A DNA stretch of 64,000 nt from Adhaeribacter arboris (GTDB lineage Bacteria > Bacteroidota > Bacteroidia > Cytophagales > Hymenobacteraceae): NCBI RefSeq assembly GCF_003023845.1, contig NZ_PYFT01000001.1:372001-436000 (forward strand). Direction: 5' to 3'. Positions 1 to 7,612 of the stretch are shown here, in pieces. Both the position numbers and the translations under genes were made by a program. The notes under the pieces are model-generated. The model made no database searches. It worked only from the letters and a program-made list of their open reading frames with translations, and was not told where the DNA came from. How positions within the stretch are numbered: the stretch's first letter is position 1; each line of letters starts with the position of its first letter.

Positions 1-468
1 GGCTTTTTTGTCGTCGACTGATAACCCAATTCCCCAGATATTATCAACAGGACTTGCCTCTACAAGTATTCTATCTTTAGTATTTATTAAGAATTCTTGC
101 AAGTCTTGATGCTGTCCGAATTTTTGGAGGCTTCCATTGACCACAATTTCAAAGCGTTGTTCTTCCCAAACAGAATCATCGAAGTTTTTGACCTCACGTC
201 CGATGGCTTTGGCTTCACCAGGTGTTCTTGCTTTTACTATTTTATCAAAAGCATCACTGTCACCAAACAGGTGTGCTTTCTGAGCCATCATCCAATGCTC
301 TGCGGTTTTATAAACTACATTATCAACCGTAAAAGGGGCAACCCACCACTGGCTAAAACAAGAGGCTGTAATTTCTTTTTTATTTGACTGGTGACCCCAG
401 AAGTAGAGATATTTAAATCTTTTTCCTTCTTCCAAGTTTCTTTTAAGCCATTCAATACTGTAATTCAT
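1..468 (-). CDS. NADAR-family protein (YbiA-like), C-terminus cut by window edge
   Basis: Reading the minus strand from the ATG at 468 gives an uninterrupted frame to base 1 (156 codons, no stop), so the gene is partial. Visible family hallmarks are a FWGH motif near residue 24, a WMMAQKA segment around the middle, and an EASPVDNIWGIGL block near the end. These match the NADAR/YbiA superfamily, whose members hydrolyse N-glycosidic bonds in reactive riboflavin intermediates or act on ADP-ribose derivatives. It is the most distal visible member of the minus-strand cassette-like array. An attC-like palindrome lies just upstream (482-552). The family assignment is firm. The substrate cannot be told from sequence. 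Confidence 0.85.
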   Translation of the reverse strand, partial: MNYSIEWLKRNLEEGKRFKYLYFWGHQSNKKEITASCFSQWWVAPFTVDNVVYKTAEHWMMAQKAHLFGDSDAFDKIVKARTPGEAKAIGREVKNFDDSVWEEQRFEIVVNGSLQKFGQHQDLQEFLINTKDRILVEASPVDNIWGIGLSVDDKKA

Positions 469-481
469 TTTTCTTTCAATT

Positions 482-552
482 GCCCCTAACGGCCTCGTGC
501 ATGAGGCGTGCAAGGCCGTCGGCCGTTGCATGGCTTATGCACCTTGTTAGCC
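482..552. repeat. attC-like imperfect palindrome 1
   Basis: A 71-base imperfect palindrome bounded by CTAAC and GTTAG, with inner arms GTGCAT/ATGCAC and GGCCG/CGGCC. It separates the NADAR gene from the DUF4288 gene. The architecture (outer RYYYAAC/GTTRRRY-like boxes, long folded interior, one per gene) resembles integron attC recombination sites, but the consensus match is imperfect and no integrase gene is in the window. Confidence 0.55.
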
Positions 553-577
553 AAAGTAATTTTTTTATTTTTTAAAT

Positions 578-979
578 CTATTCTTTCTTCTTCACTTTGC
601 TTGCAGCCTCAATCCATTCTTCTTTTGGCTTTATGAATTTGTCGGCACTCTTTGCGCTAATTTGACCATAGTCTGTCCAGAGTATTTCTGCGCCGTCTTC
701 TAAGTCCTCGTAAAGCGGGAGAAAATCACCGATTCCAACAAAGGAAATTTCCATTTCTACTCCTTGGTCATTCTTGAAGGTATAGTTGTAGTCGGCTCCC
801 AGCTTTTCTGCCTTGTCGTATGCTTCTTCTAGGGAATCCGCTTTCACGAGGTGGTAGTTGCCCCACACAGTGCATCTTCTATTCGGCTTAGTTTTGTCTG
901 TATCGGCTGGCTCTGTCCTTTCGATTATCTCAGCTATGAACCAATTGCCTTTGTTGATTATCTTTTCCACTGGTTTCAT
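578..979 (-). CDS. DUF4288 domain protein
   Basis: A 133-residue soluble protein that matches the DUF4288 family over its whole length. It has an N-terminal WFIAEIIER strand, a NRRCTVWGNYHLVKA block at about residues 33-47, and a SLEEAYDKAEKLG helix. The family is small and of unknown function, common in Bacteroidota accessory regions. The gene is a single-gene unit flanked on both sides by attC-like palindromes (482-552 and 992-1057) and lies on the same strand as its neighbours, as expected of a cassette. No catalytic motif or membrane segment is visible. The start at 979 follows the upstream palindrome by a short gap. Confidence 0.75.
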   Translation of the reverse strand: MKPVEKIINKGNWFIAEIIERTEPADTDKTKPNRRCTVWGNYHLVKADSLEEAYDKAEKLGADYNYTFKNDQGVEMEISFVGIGDFLPLYEDLEDGAEILWTDYGQISAKSADKFIKPKEEWIEAASKVKKKE

Positions 980-991
980 AGTTCTTATATT

Positions 992-1057
992 GGCTAACGG
1001 TTGGTATATGCAAAGCCCGTAGCGGAGCGAGGGTTTTGCATATGCAGTGTTAGAGGG
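992..1057. repeat. attC-like imperfect palindrome 2
   Basis: A 66-base imperfect palindrome with GGCTAAC at one end and GTTAGAGGG at the other. The inner arms are ATATGCAAA/TTTGCATAT followed by CCC/GGG. It lies between the DUF4288 and higA genes and has the same outer boxes as palindrome 1 with a different interior, as attC sites in an array usually do. Confidence 0.55.
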
Positions 1058-1066
1058 TGTTTTCTT

Positions 1067-1432
1067 TTAGTATTCCTGAATAAGCACATTCGTCGGAATA
1101 TTTAAGGTTTTATGCAGGTTCCTTATCATTTCCAATGTGAGTTTTCTTTTCCTGTTCAACACTTCGCTTACCCTACTCTTGAAACCTAGAACTTCGGCCA
1201 AGTCTTTCTGCTTTATTCCAAGTTGTTCCATTCTGAACTTCACCGCCTCAATCGGGTCTGGTGCCTCTATTGGGAAGTGTTCCTTCTCATAGGAATCAAT
1301 CAGGAAAGAAAGCACCTCCAATTCATCGCCTTCGTGTGTATCAGGCTCTGCATCAAATATCACTTCCAGCCTCTGAAGGGCCAGTTGGTAATCTCCCTCT
1401 GTTTTTATTAATTTAATATTCATCTCTTCCAA
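1067..1432 (-). CDS. higA: HigA-type antitoxin (XRE/Cro helix-turn-helix)
   Basis: A 121-residue protein with an acidic N-terminal half (about residues 1-65) and a C-terminal helix-turn-helix (about 70-115, containing QKDLAEVLGFKSRVSEVLNRKRKL). The order matches HigA antitoxins that pair with HigB RelE-like toxins. By family knowledge it binds HigB and represses the shared promoter. The higB gene lies immediately upstream on the same strand, 2 bases apart, in toxin-first order. The ATG at 1432 is used here, but Met4 (1423) is an equally possible start. A palindromic operator candidate is present upstream of higB. Confidence 0.88.
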   Translation of the reverse strand: MEEMNIKLIKTEGDYQLALQRLEVIFDAEPDTHEGDELEVLSFLIDSYEKEHFPIEAPDPIEAVKFRMEQLGIKQKDLAEVLGFKSRVSEVLNRKRKLTLEMIRNLHKTLNIPTNVLIQEY

Positions 1433-1434
1433 GT

Positions 1435-1728
1435 TTAGATTTTAGTTGCGTCAACTTTATCGTATTCTGCGTGGGTGCCTACGAAGCGAATCCATACAAT
1501 TCCGTACTTGTAGTTGATTCTTACAATTAACCTGTAATTATTTCCCTTTATATTGAAGACCATCCTATGGTCCTCCAAGATGCTTGCAGAAGGATAATCC
1601 TTCTTTATGTCGTTCGGGGACTTCCAGTCTGCTTGCTCCGCTTCATTGTACCAGGATTTTAATTGCTGTTCGCTATCGGCATGCTTTTCCCAGAAATCCC
1701 GCAGGGTCCGTTTTGCAATTACTCTCAC
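1435..1728 (-). CDS. higB: HigB-type mRNA interferase toxin
   Basis: A 97-residue basic protein of the HigB/RelE fold. It opens with MRVIAKRTLRDFWEKH and ends with a YRLIVRINYKYGIVWIRFVGTHAEYD segment, the typical HigB core with the terminal THAEYD signature. By family knowledge it cuts mRNA at the ribosome and is neutralised by the downstream HigA. It is the first gene of the two-gene operon. A TATATTTG promoter element and an operator-like palindrome lie 18-55 bases upstream of its start. Confidence 0.9.
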   Translation of the reverse strand: MRVIAKRTLRDFWEKHADSEQQLKSWYNEAEQADWKSPNDIKKDYPSASILEDHRMVFNIKGNNYRLIVRINYKYGIVWIRFVGTHAEYDKVDATKI

Positions 1729-1745
1729 TTCTTTCTTTTATAACT

Positions 1746-1783
1746 CAAATATAAAGAAAATAGTTACCATGCTGGTAACTATT
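1746..1783 (-). promoter_or_regulatory. higBA promoter with palindromic operator
   Basis: On the minus strand a TATATTTG box (1753 to 1746) fits the Bacteroidota -7 consensus TAnnTTTG. Just upstream, positions 1759-1783 form a palindrome with 10-base perfect arms (inner part GTTACC and GGTAAC) around a 5-base centre. The palindrome covers the region where the -33 element should be, the expected place for HigA autorepression. Confidence 0.6.
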
Positions 1784-1805
1784 ACTTGCATTTATTTTTA
1801 AATAC

Positions 1806-1860
1806 CCTTTAACGGGCCGCGGCTAAAAAGCGTTTTAATGCTTTTTAGGTATTGTTGGCA
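1806..1860. repeat. attC-like hairpin element 3
   Basis: Bounded by TTTAAC and GTTGGCA, with a central hairpin GCTAAAAAGC / GCTTTTTAGG around a TTTTAAT-containing loop. It separates the HigBA unit from the HepT/MntA unit. The outer boxes are weaker than in palindromes 1 and 2. The loop is shared with the hairpin at 2841-2865. Confidence 0.4.
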
Positions 1861-1867
1861 TTAGTGC

Positions 1868-2203
1868 TTATTTAGTCAGTTTGTGTACTTCTGCTTTCAG
1901 CTTTGGTAAATGGTTGATGATAATAGCCCAGATATTCTCATCTGAAATATTATCATAAGCGTGGATTATTTGATTTCTTAGACCTACTATTCTTCTTGCA
2001 TTTCCAATCGGAAAATCAGGTTCTCTTACCAGAATGCGGTTCATCGCTTCCCCAATAATCTCCAAGTTTCTTTCTATTGCCCGGCGAAGGATGATGTTGG
2101 ACTGGAACGAATGAAAGGATTTAGGATAAGTATCAAAATAATGTTCTATTTCGTCTATAGCCGATAGTATATCAAGCAGCCACTTTTCTATCCTCTCGTC
2201 CAT
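1868..2203 (-). CDS. hepT: HepT-like HEPN ribonuclease toxin (DUF86)
   Basis: A 111-residue helical HEPN protein. The catalytic RNxxxHxY motif is intact (R76, N77, H81, Y83 in RNQIIHAY), so an active RNase is expected. By family knowledge the toxin is silenced when its MntA partner adds AMP groups to the motif tyrosine. The gene overlaps the 3' end of the nucleotidyltransferase gene by 32 bases, in antitoxin-first order on the same strand. It is followed downstream by the attC-like element 3, making the pair look like one exchangeable unit. Confidence 0.88.
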   Translation of the reverse strand: MDERIEKWLLDILSAIDEIEHYFDTYPKSFHSFQSNIILRRAIERNLEIIGEAMNRILVREPDFPIGNARRIVGLRNQIIHAYDNISDENIWAIIINHLPKLKAEVHKLTK

Positions 2204-2495
2204 AGATTAATTTTTTGTTTCTATCGATTGACTTCTTTAGGATAGGATTCTTAATGGTCTGCTCTTCTACTAAGTCCACAGATCGCTGCAATAGATTTTC
2301 CAACGATTCCTTGAACTCCATGTAATTGTCGAAATAAGAGTAAAGAGCAACGTTTCCAAATTTAACCAAGAAATCTATATCACTTTCTGCATGAAATTTA
2401 TCTGATAGAATGGAGCCAAAAACAGATAGCCTGTCAACTTTATGAAGCTGGCATAGCTCTAAAATCGAATTTATATTTTGTTCCACTACGTTCAT
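2172..2495 (-). CDS. mntA: MNT-type minimal nucleotidyltransferase antitoxin
   Basis: A 107-residue minimal nucleotidyltransferase of the polymerase-beta fold. The active-site pattern is GS followed by DxD (G27, S28, D39, D41 in the segment FGSILSDKFHAESDIDF). By family knowledge it AMPylates and so neutralises the HEPN partner encoded by the overlapping hepT gene. Its ATG overlaps the stop codon of a short upstream reading frame (2492-2707) by 4 bases, which suggests translational coupling. The length is normal for the family. Confidence 0.88.
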   Translation of the reverse strand: MNVVEQNINSILELCQLHKVDRLSVFGSILSDKFHAESDIDFLVKFGNVALYSYFDNYMEFKESLENLLQRSVDLVEEQTIKNPILKKSIDRNKKLIYGREDRKVAA

Positions 2496-2707
2496 AAAGC
2501 AATGTAATTATTTATCATCTGTTTAGCGGCTGTTTTTCCTAAAAGATTTCCTTGCATTGATGCCAACTCCCAAATATACGGAGTTGTTCCGGTTATTTGC
2601 ACTATGTAAGGAGTAGATGTATCTGCTTTTATGAGGCCTGGAATGGCTTTTTTAGCGGTTGTAGCTACTCGGTTCATGCTAGAAGTAATATACAGAAAAT
2701 TCACCAA
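2492..2707 (-). CDS. small hypothetical protein upstream of mntA
   Basis: A 71-codon frame that starts with TTG at 2707, or more plausibly with the ATG at codon 11 (2677), and ends in a 4-base overlap with the mntA start. The composition looks protein-like (ITGTTPYIWELASMQGNLLGK) but I do not recognise it. Directly upstream on the same strand an ATG at 2817 opens a 38-codon basic frame rich in Lys and Arg that ends at 2701. Tight packing argues that one or both may be translated with the toxin-antitoxin pair. They could equally be decayed remnants. Confidence 0.35.
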   Translation of the reverse strand: MVNFLYITSSMNRVATTAKKAIPGLIKADTSTPYIVQITGTTPYIWELASMQGNLLGKTAAKQMINNYIAL

Positions 2708-2840
2708 TTATCTTGCCAGCCGCGCTTTTCCTTTTTTAGTACACTTCTACCTAGAACAAATTTTCTTTTCAGGGCTAATTGTAGTCTTCTATCCCGTTTT
2801 TTCTTAGCCATAGGCATGGCATTTACTTCAAATTAGAGGA

Positions 2841-2865
2841 GCTAAATGGGTTTTAATGCCCATCC
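2841..2865. repeat. hairpin related to attC-like element 3
   Basis: GCTAAATGGG and GCCCATCC arms around the loop TTTTAAT, the same loop as in the hairpin at 1821-1849. Together the two hairpins bracket the HepT/MntA unit. Confidence 0.35.
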
Positions 2866-3010
2866 AAAGAGCTTATCAGCGTAAATAAACGTTTATAGCC
2901 GTTTATAAACGGATAGTACACGGCTAAGAAGCCTTAAGAGGAGAAATCCGGTAAGTTCCGGATTGGTTTAAGCTAGAAAAATTGCAAAAAATCTGTCTCA
3001 GGAAACGACG

Positions 3011-4688
3011 GTGGCTGTTGCACAACCCCTTGATTGAAGTTAATCGTTGAAGAAGGATAGGACTATTTTTTAAGGTTATGCAAGGCAGAAAGGTTTTGGA
3101 AGATGAAAAGGCGTTGCTTTTTTCGCTCTCGGCACATGTACCAGAACACAACTTCTATCGCCGCTTGAAACAGCAGTTGAATTTGGATTTTCTCTACGAG
3201 CTTACCCAACCTTACTACGGACGATGTGGTCAGCAGTCGATCGATCCGGTAGTCTTCTTTAAGCTCTGCTTGGTGGGTTACCTGGAGAATATTGTTTCCG
3301 ACCGCCAACTGATCGAGCACTGTAGCCTCCGACTAGATCTGCTTTACTTTTTAGACTACCAAATAGATGAGCCCTTGCCCTGGCACTCCACGGTTTCTCG
3401 TACTCGGCAGCTTTACCCGGAGAAGTTGTTTGAGCTACTGTTTGATAGAGTCTTTCGCTTATGTGTCGAGAAAGGCATGGTAGCCGGTCATCGGCAGGCG
3501 ATTGACTCCGCCCCCATTAAGGCCAATGCTTCGATGGATAGCCTGCTTTTAAAACAATCACCCGAGTCGGTGAAAAAGCACTTAACGAAGGTTATCCTCG
3601 AGAATGAAGCGGTAGTAAAGAAGTCCAACCAGAATAAAGAGGGAAAGCCAGAACAGTTCCTCTCGGCTCCGGAGTACCAGTTAAGAAAACTGGAAAAGCA
3701 CCAAGATCAGCTGAAAGCATCTCCCAAAGGCTTAGGCGGTAAGCACGAGAAGGCCCGCCTGGTCAGCAATAAAACGCACTACAGTTCCACCGATCCGGAT
3801 GCCCGCATATCGGTCAAACCGGGCAAAGCCAGACAACTTAACTATTATTGCAGCCTGGCGGTGGATACAGCCAAAGGCGTTATCAGCCATGTTCAAGCGG
3901 ATTTGGCTGATGGGCGGGACAGCCAATATTTGCCGGCTATCACGCTGAGATTGCAGCGACGGCTACTAGATAATGAACTACGTCTAAAGGAACTGCTAGC
4001 GGATGGTGGCTATTCTAACGGTAGCAACTACGCCTTTTTAGAGCAAAGAAAGATAACGGGCTGGATACCCGTATTTGGCCAGTACAAGTCCGAGATAGAA
4101 GGTTTTCCTTATGACCAACAAGCTGACTATTTCACCTGTCCGACCGGGAAGATACTCGCCTTTAAGACCTATGACACCAATGCGGAGGGAGGTTTGCTAA
4201 AAATCTACCGGGCTACCTACCAGGACTGTAAACATTGCCCGCTCAAATCTTCTTGCGTTCCCAAAAGCCAATGCCGCCAAATCACCCGTACTGCATACGA
4301 TTCGGAATATCGACGAGCATTAGAAAGACAGCAAAGTAGAAAAGGTAAACGGATGAAGCGAGTTCGACAAAGCACGGTAGAGCCGGTCTTCGGCAGCTTA
4401 ATTCATTACTATGGTCTCCGGAAAATAGGAGTGCGGGGTAAAGCCGGGGCTCACAAGGTGATGCTGCTGGCCACCACTGCTTTTAACTTGAAGAAATATC
4501 TGAAGTTTAAACCGGTGAAAGCGGTCAGCCAAGCTTTGGCACTTCAAAAGAATCAAGAATCTGCTTTTAGCAGCTATTCTTTTGCTTTTACTAAGCTGTT
4601 TTTCCACTAAGAGAGCACTATTAGGAGCAGCATTGAGTTCAGATAGGGAAATAGGACGCGGCTCAAAAGGGAGTTGTGCAACAGCCAC
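3011..4688 (+). mobile_element. IS1182-family insertion sequence, complete
   Basis: The ends are inverted repeats. GTGGCTGTTGCACAAC at 3011-3026 matches in inverse GTTGTGCAACAGCCAC at 4673-4688, giving an element of about 1.68 kb. It contains one intact transposase gene. I could not define a clear target-site duplication. It lies at the edge of the cassette-like array and may mark its boundary. Confidence 0.85.
3078..4610 (+). CDS. IS1182-family DDE transposase
   Basis: A 510-residue transposase. The N-terminal DUF772/InsH-type domain (about residues 20-110) is followed by a DDE catalytic core with D143 (AIDSAPIKA), D309 (LLADGGYSN) and E435 (STVEPVFG). A Cys-containing stretch (CKHCPLKSSC) near residue 385 is typical of the family. 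The frame is intact and of normal length, so the element could still be active. It begins 52 bases inside the left inverted repeat and ends 62 bases before the start of the right repeat. Confidence 0.92.
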   Translation: MQGRKVLEDEKALLFSLSAHVPEHNFYRRLKQQLNLDFLYELTQPYYGRCGQQSIDPVVFFKLCLVGYLENIVSDRQLIEHCSLRLDLLYFLDYQIDEPLPWHSTVSRTRQLYPEKLFELLFDRVFRLCVEKGMVAGHRQAIDSAPIKANASMDSLLLKQSPESVKKHLTKVILENEAVVKKSNQNKEGKPEQFLSAPEYQLRKLEKHQDQLKASPKGLGGKHEKARLVSNKTHYSSTDPDARISVKPGKARQLNYYCSLAVDTAKGVISHVQADLADGRDSQYLPAITLRLQRRLLDNELRLKELLADGGYSNGSNYAFLEQRKITGWIPVFGQYKSEIEGFPYDQQADYFTCPTGKILAFKTYDTNAEGGLLKIYRATYQDCKHCPLKSSCVPKSQCRQITRTAYDSEYRRALERQQSRKGKRMKRVRQSTVEPVFGSLIHYYGLRKIGVRGKAGAHKVMLLATTAFNLKKYLKFKPVKAVSQALALQKNQESAFSSYSFAFTKLFFH

Positions 4689-5128
4689 AACCGTTTACCG
4701 AGCGGTATTTTACTACTTCATAAACCAGCTGTTTTCGCCTGATAACTATTCTAAAAAGCTATCTCTCAAATTAAATTGAAAATATAGTATTCTGAGATGG
4801 CTTTATGATAAGTACCAACAAGGTAGATACCGCTAAAAAATATATTACCCCAGCGAAAATGAAATAACCGTCAGGCTGATTTAGATGCTGGTAATACTAA
4901 TTTTGAATTGTAGCTTTAACCAATGTCCGGAAAGAATTTAAATAGGTATTTTACCATTAGCTATTTTTTAATAGAATCTTAAGTAGAAGGGCAAAAACGA
5001 GCCCTAAGCAATGATTTTAACAACTCTCCAAAATAATCGCCCTGCTTTTTGGTATTTACGCCATCAAACTATTAAGTTGCTAACCTAAGCCGGTAGCGGG
5101 TAAAGAGGTTAATTTAATTCGGGCATGC
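4689..5128. other. intergenic, no gene seen
   Basis: A gap of 440 bases between the IS and the dehydrogenase gene. I see no open frame with coding character, no tRNA-like fold and no strong hairpin. Confidence 0.5.
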
Positions 5129-6076
5129 ATGAAAATTGCTTTTTTAGATACTAAAACCATGGGGGATATTCCGAATCTGAAAGATTTGGAAAAATTTGGC
5201 AAAGTAAATTATTACGCAACTACCAACCCATCCGAAACGCTGGGCCGTTGCCTCGACCAGGATATTGTTATCTTGAACAAAGTAGAACTGGACCGGTCCA
5301 TTATAGAAAAATGCGCGCAGCTGAAACTTATCTGTGTGGCGGCTACCGGCACGAATAACATAGATGTAACCGCCGCCCAGGAGAAAGGAATCAGGGTAAA
5401 AAATGTAGTGGATTATTCTACAAACAGTGTGGCCCAATTAACCTTTGCTATTTTGCTACAATTAATCCATAATGTTCCGTATTTTAATAATTATGTTAAA
5501 TTGAGTAAGTATTCGCGGAATGATATTTTCACGCACTTAGGACCCTCTTTCTCGGAAATCGCCGGCAAACGTTTTGGTATAATTGGTTTAGGTAACATTG
5601 GCCGCCAGGTTGCTAAAATTGCTGTTGCTTTTGGGGCAGAGGTAGTGTATTACTCTACTTCCGGAAAAAATAGTAATCCGGAATACCCGCGTCTGGAATT
5701 ACCGGAATTTCTGGCAACCTGCGACATTATTTCCATTCATGCGCCTTTAAACGAGCATACCCGCAATCTGATCGCTTACCCACAACTCCGGCAAATGAAG
5801 CCAACTGCCCTATTAATAAATGCGGGGAGGGGAGGCATAGTGCAGGAAGCGGATTTAACCCAAGCTTTAAACGAAGACCTGATTGCCGGCGCCGGACTAG
5901 ATGTTTTTGAAAAGGAACCTATTCAGGCAGATAATCCGCTTTTAAAAATAACTAACCCCCAAAAACTTGTTTTAACTCCCCACGTTGCCTGGTCGAGCCG
6001 CGAAGCCCGCACTTTGCTCATGGAAAAAGTAATTCAGAATATAGAGCAATTTTTAGAGGGTGAAGCAGGCACTTAA
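5129..6076 (+). CDS. D-isomer 2-hydroxyacid dehydrogenase (glycerate/hydroxypyruvate reductase-like)
   Basis: A 315-residue NAD-dependent dehydrogenase with the Rossmann motif GLGNIG at residues 153-158. The catalytic triad is R234 (NAGRGG), E263 (DVFEKEP) and H285 (TPHVAWSS). By family knowledge it interconverts 2-hydroxy and 2-oxo acids in the cytoplasm. The glycerate kinase gene next door on the same strand suggests glycerate/hydroxypyruvate as the substrate, that is, tartronate or serine-type carbon entering glycolysis. Length and motifs are normal. The 145-base gap to the kinase gene leaves operon membership open. Confidence 0.88.
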   Translation: MKIAFLDTKTMGDIPNLKDLEKFGKVNYYATTNPSETLGRCLDQDIVILNKVELDRSIIEKCAQLKLICVAATGTNNIDVTAAQEKGIRVKNVVDYSTNSVAQLTFAILLQLIHNVPYFNNYVKLSKYSRNDIFTHLGPSFSEIAGKRFGIIGLGNIGRQVAKIAVAFGAEVVYYSTSGKNSNPEYPRLELPEFLATCDIISIHAPLNEHTRNLIAYPQLRQMKPTALLINAGRGGIVQEADLTQALNEDLIAGAGLDVFEKEPIQADNPLLKITNPQKLVLTPHVAWSSREARTLLMEKVIQNIEQFLEGEAGT

Positions 6077-6221
6077 AAGGTAAATCTTACCAGAGGAATA
6101 TAGATGTATCTAAAAAGCGGTATTTGAATAAACTTTCTATTAATAATTGATGAGAATGGAGAGTTAAGGTAGGGCTATAATTTTCTGACGAACGGACTTT
6201 TTTTTATTTTCCGGCTTATTT

Positions 6222-7385
6222 ATGCAAATAGTTATTTCGCCCAATGCCTTTAAGCACAGTTTGTCGGGTTTAGAGGTTGCTACAGCTATTCAGAAAGGTT
6301 TAGAAGCTAGTGGTTTAACTGCTAACTACACCTTGTGTCCGGTGGCCGATGGGGGAGAAGGTATGATGGAAATTCTGGTAAAATTCTGGCAAGGCACTTA
6401 CCACACCAATACCGTGCAAGACCCGCTAAACCGTCCTATAGAGGCAGTATTTGGGTTAATTAATCATGGGCAAACGGCTATTATTGAATTGGCTCAAGCT
6501 TCGGGACTTAAACACCTGGCTACTCCGGAACGAAACCCCCTGCGGGCATCTACCTTTGGTACCGGCCAGCTCTTAAAAGTTGCTTTGGATGCCGGTGCCC
6601 GTCATCTTATCATTGGCGTAGGAAACAGCGCAACCGTAGATGGTGGTACGGGGTTATTACAAGCTTTAGGAGTAGAATTCTACGATGCCAACCACCAGCT
6701 CTTAGCCCCCGGAGCAGCAGCGTTAGCCGACCTAGCCCGCATTGAGGTAAATCATTTAGATCCCCGCATAGACCAAAGTAAAATAACGGTAGTATGCGAC
6801 GTAGATAATTACTTACTCGGCGAAAAAGGAGCTGCCCGGGTATTTGGTCCGCAAAAAGGTGCCGATGCCGCTATGGTAGAAGTGCTGGAAAAAAACTTAA
6901 CCCACTTGGCAGCTATTATTCAAAGAGACTTAGGCAAAGATATTACTATTTTGCCGCACGGGGGAGCAGCGGGCGGCACCGCCGCAGGATTAGCCGGTGT
7001 TCTAAATGCTGATTTAGTGCCGGGCACCGAATTTATATTGCATCAAATCCAATTTACCGAAATTATAAAAAATGCCGATTTATTAATTACCGCCGAAGGG
7101 GGCCTCGACGAACAAACCCTGGGCGGAAAAGGACCTTACGTAGTAGCCAAAGTAGCCAAAGAGTACCACGTACCGGTAATTGCTTTGGTTGGTCAGCTGC
7201 CGATTGGTTTAGATTTAAGTAAATTTAAATATTTTGATGCGGTTCTACCCATTGGCACCGGACCCGTTTCTTTACAGGAAGCTTTAACTCAAACCGCTAC
7301 TAATTTGCAACGTACCGCTTGCCAGGTGGGTAAACTTTGGCAGTTGCCATTAAACCGGTTACAGAACAGACGGTTTATTTGGTAA
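6222..7385 (+). CDS. glycerate 2-kinase
   Basis: A 387-residue GlxK/GarK-type glycerate kinase. It opens with MQIVISPNAFKHSLSG and has CPVADGGEG near residue 41, GVGNSATVDGGTG near 128 and the HGGAAGGTAAGL nucleotide-binding block near 247-258. It phosphorylates glycerate, in this family usually at the 2-position, to feed 2-phosphoglycerate to lower glycolysis. The preceding 2-hydroxyacid dehydrogenase would supply glycerate from hydroxypyruvate. The length is typical and all expected blocks are present. Confidence 0.93.
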   Translation: MQIVISPNAFKHSLSGLEVATAIQKGLEASGLTANYTLCPVADGGEGMMEILVKFWQGTYHTNTVQDPLNRPIEAVFGLINHGQTAIIELAQASGLKHLATPERNPLRASTFGTGQLLKVALDAGARHLIIGVGNSATVDGGTGLLQALGVEFYDANHQLLAPGAAALADLARIEVNHLDPRIDQSKITVVCDVDNYLLGEKGAARVFGPQKGADAAMVEVLEKNLTHLAAIIQRDLGKDITILPHGGAAGGTAAGLAGVLNADLVPGTEFILHQIQFTEIIKNADLLITAEGGLDEQTLGGKGPYVVAKVAKEYHVPVIALVGQLPIGLDLSKFKYFDAVLPIGTGPVSLQEALTQTATNLQRTACQVGKLWQLPLNRLQNRRFIW

Positions 7386-7612
7386 TTAAAAGGTAGATAA
7401 CAGCTAAAAAAGGATGCTTTCATTAGATTAATTGAGAAAAAGTAAATGTAATAAGAGAACTAATCTTAAAATTTAAGACAAGGGTAAACAATAGATTTAA
7501 TTTCGCTTTCTCTAAGTCCGAAAAAATTTATTAATTGTAACTAACCTTTATTTGGATAGGTAATAGAACGAGATGGATAAAAGTTTTGCGTCTACTAAAT
7601 TTCTGCTGAGCT

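Noticed and set aside
97-387. Plus-strand frame of 96 codons
   Set aside because: It lies antisense to the NADAR frame, which has clear family motifs.
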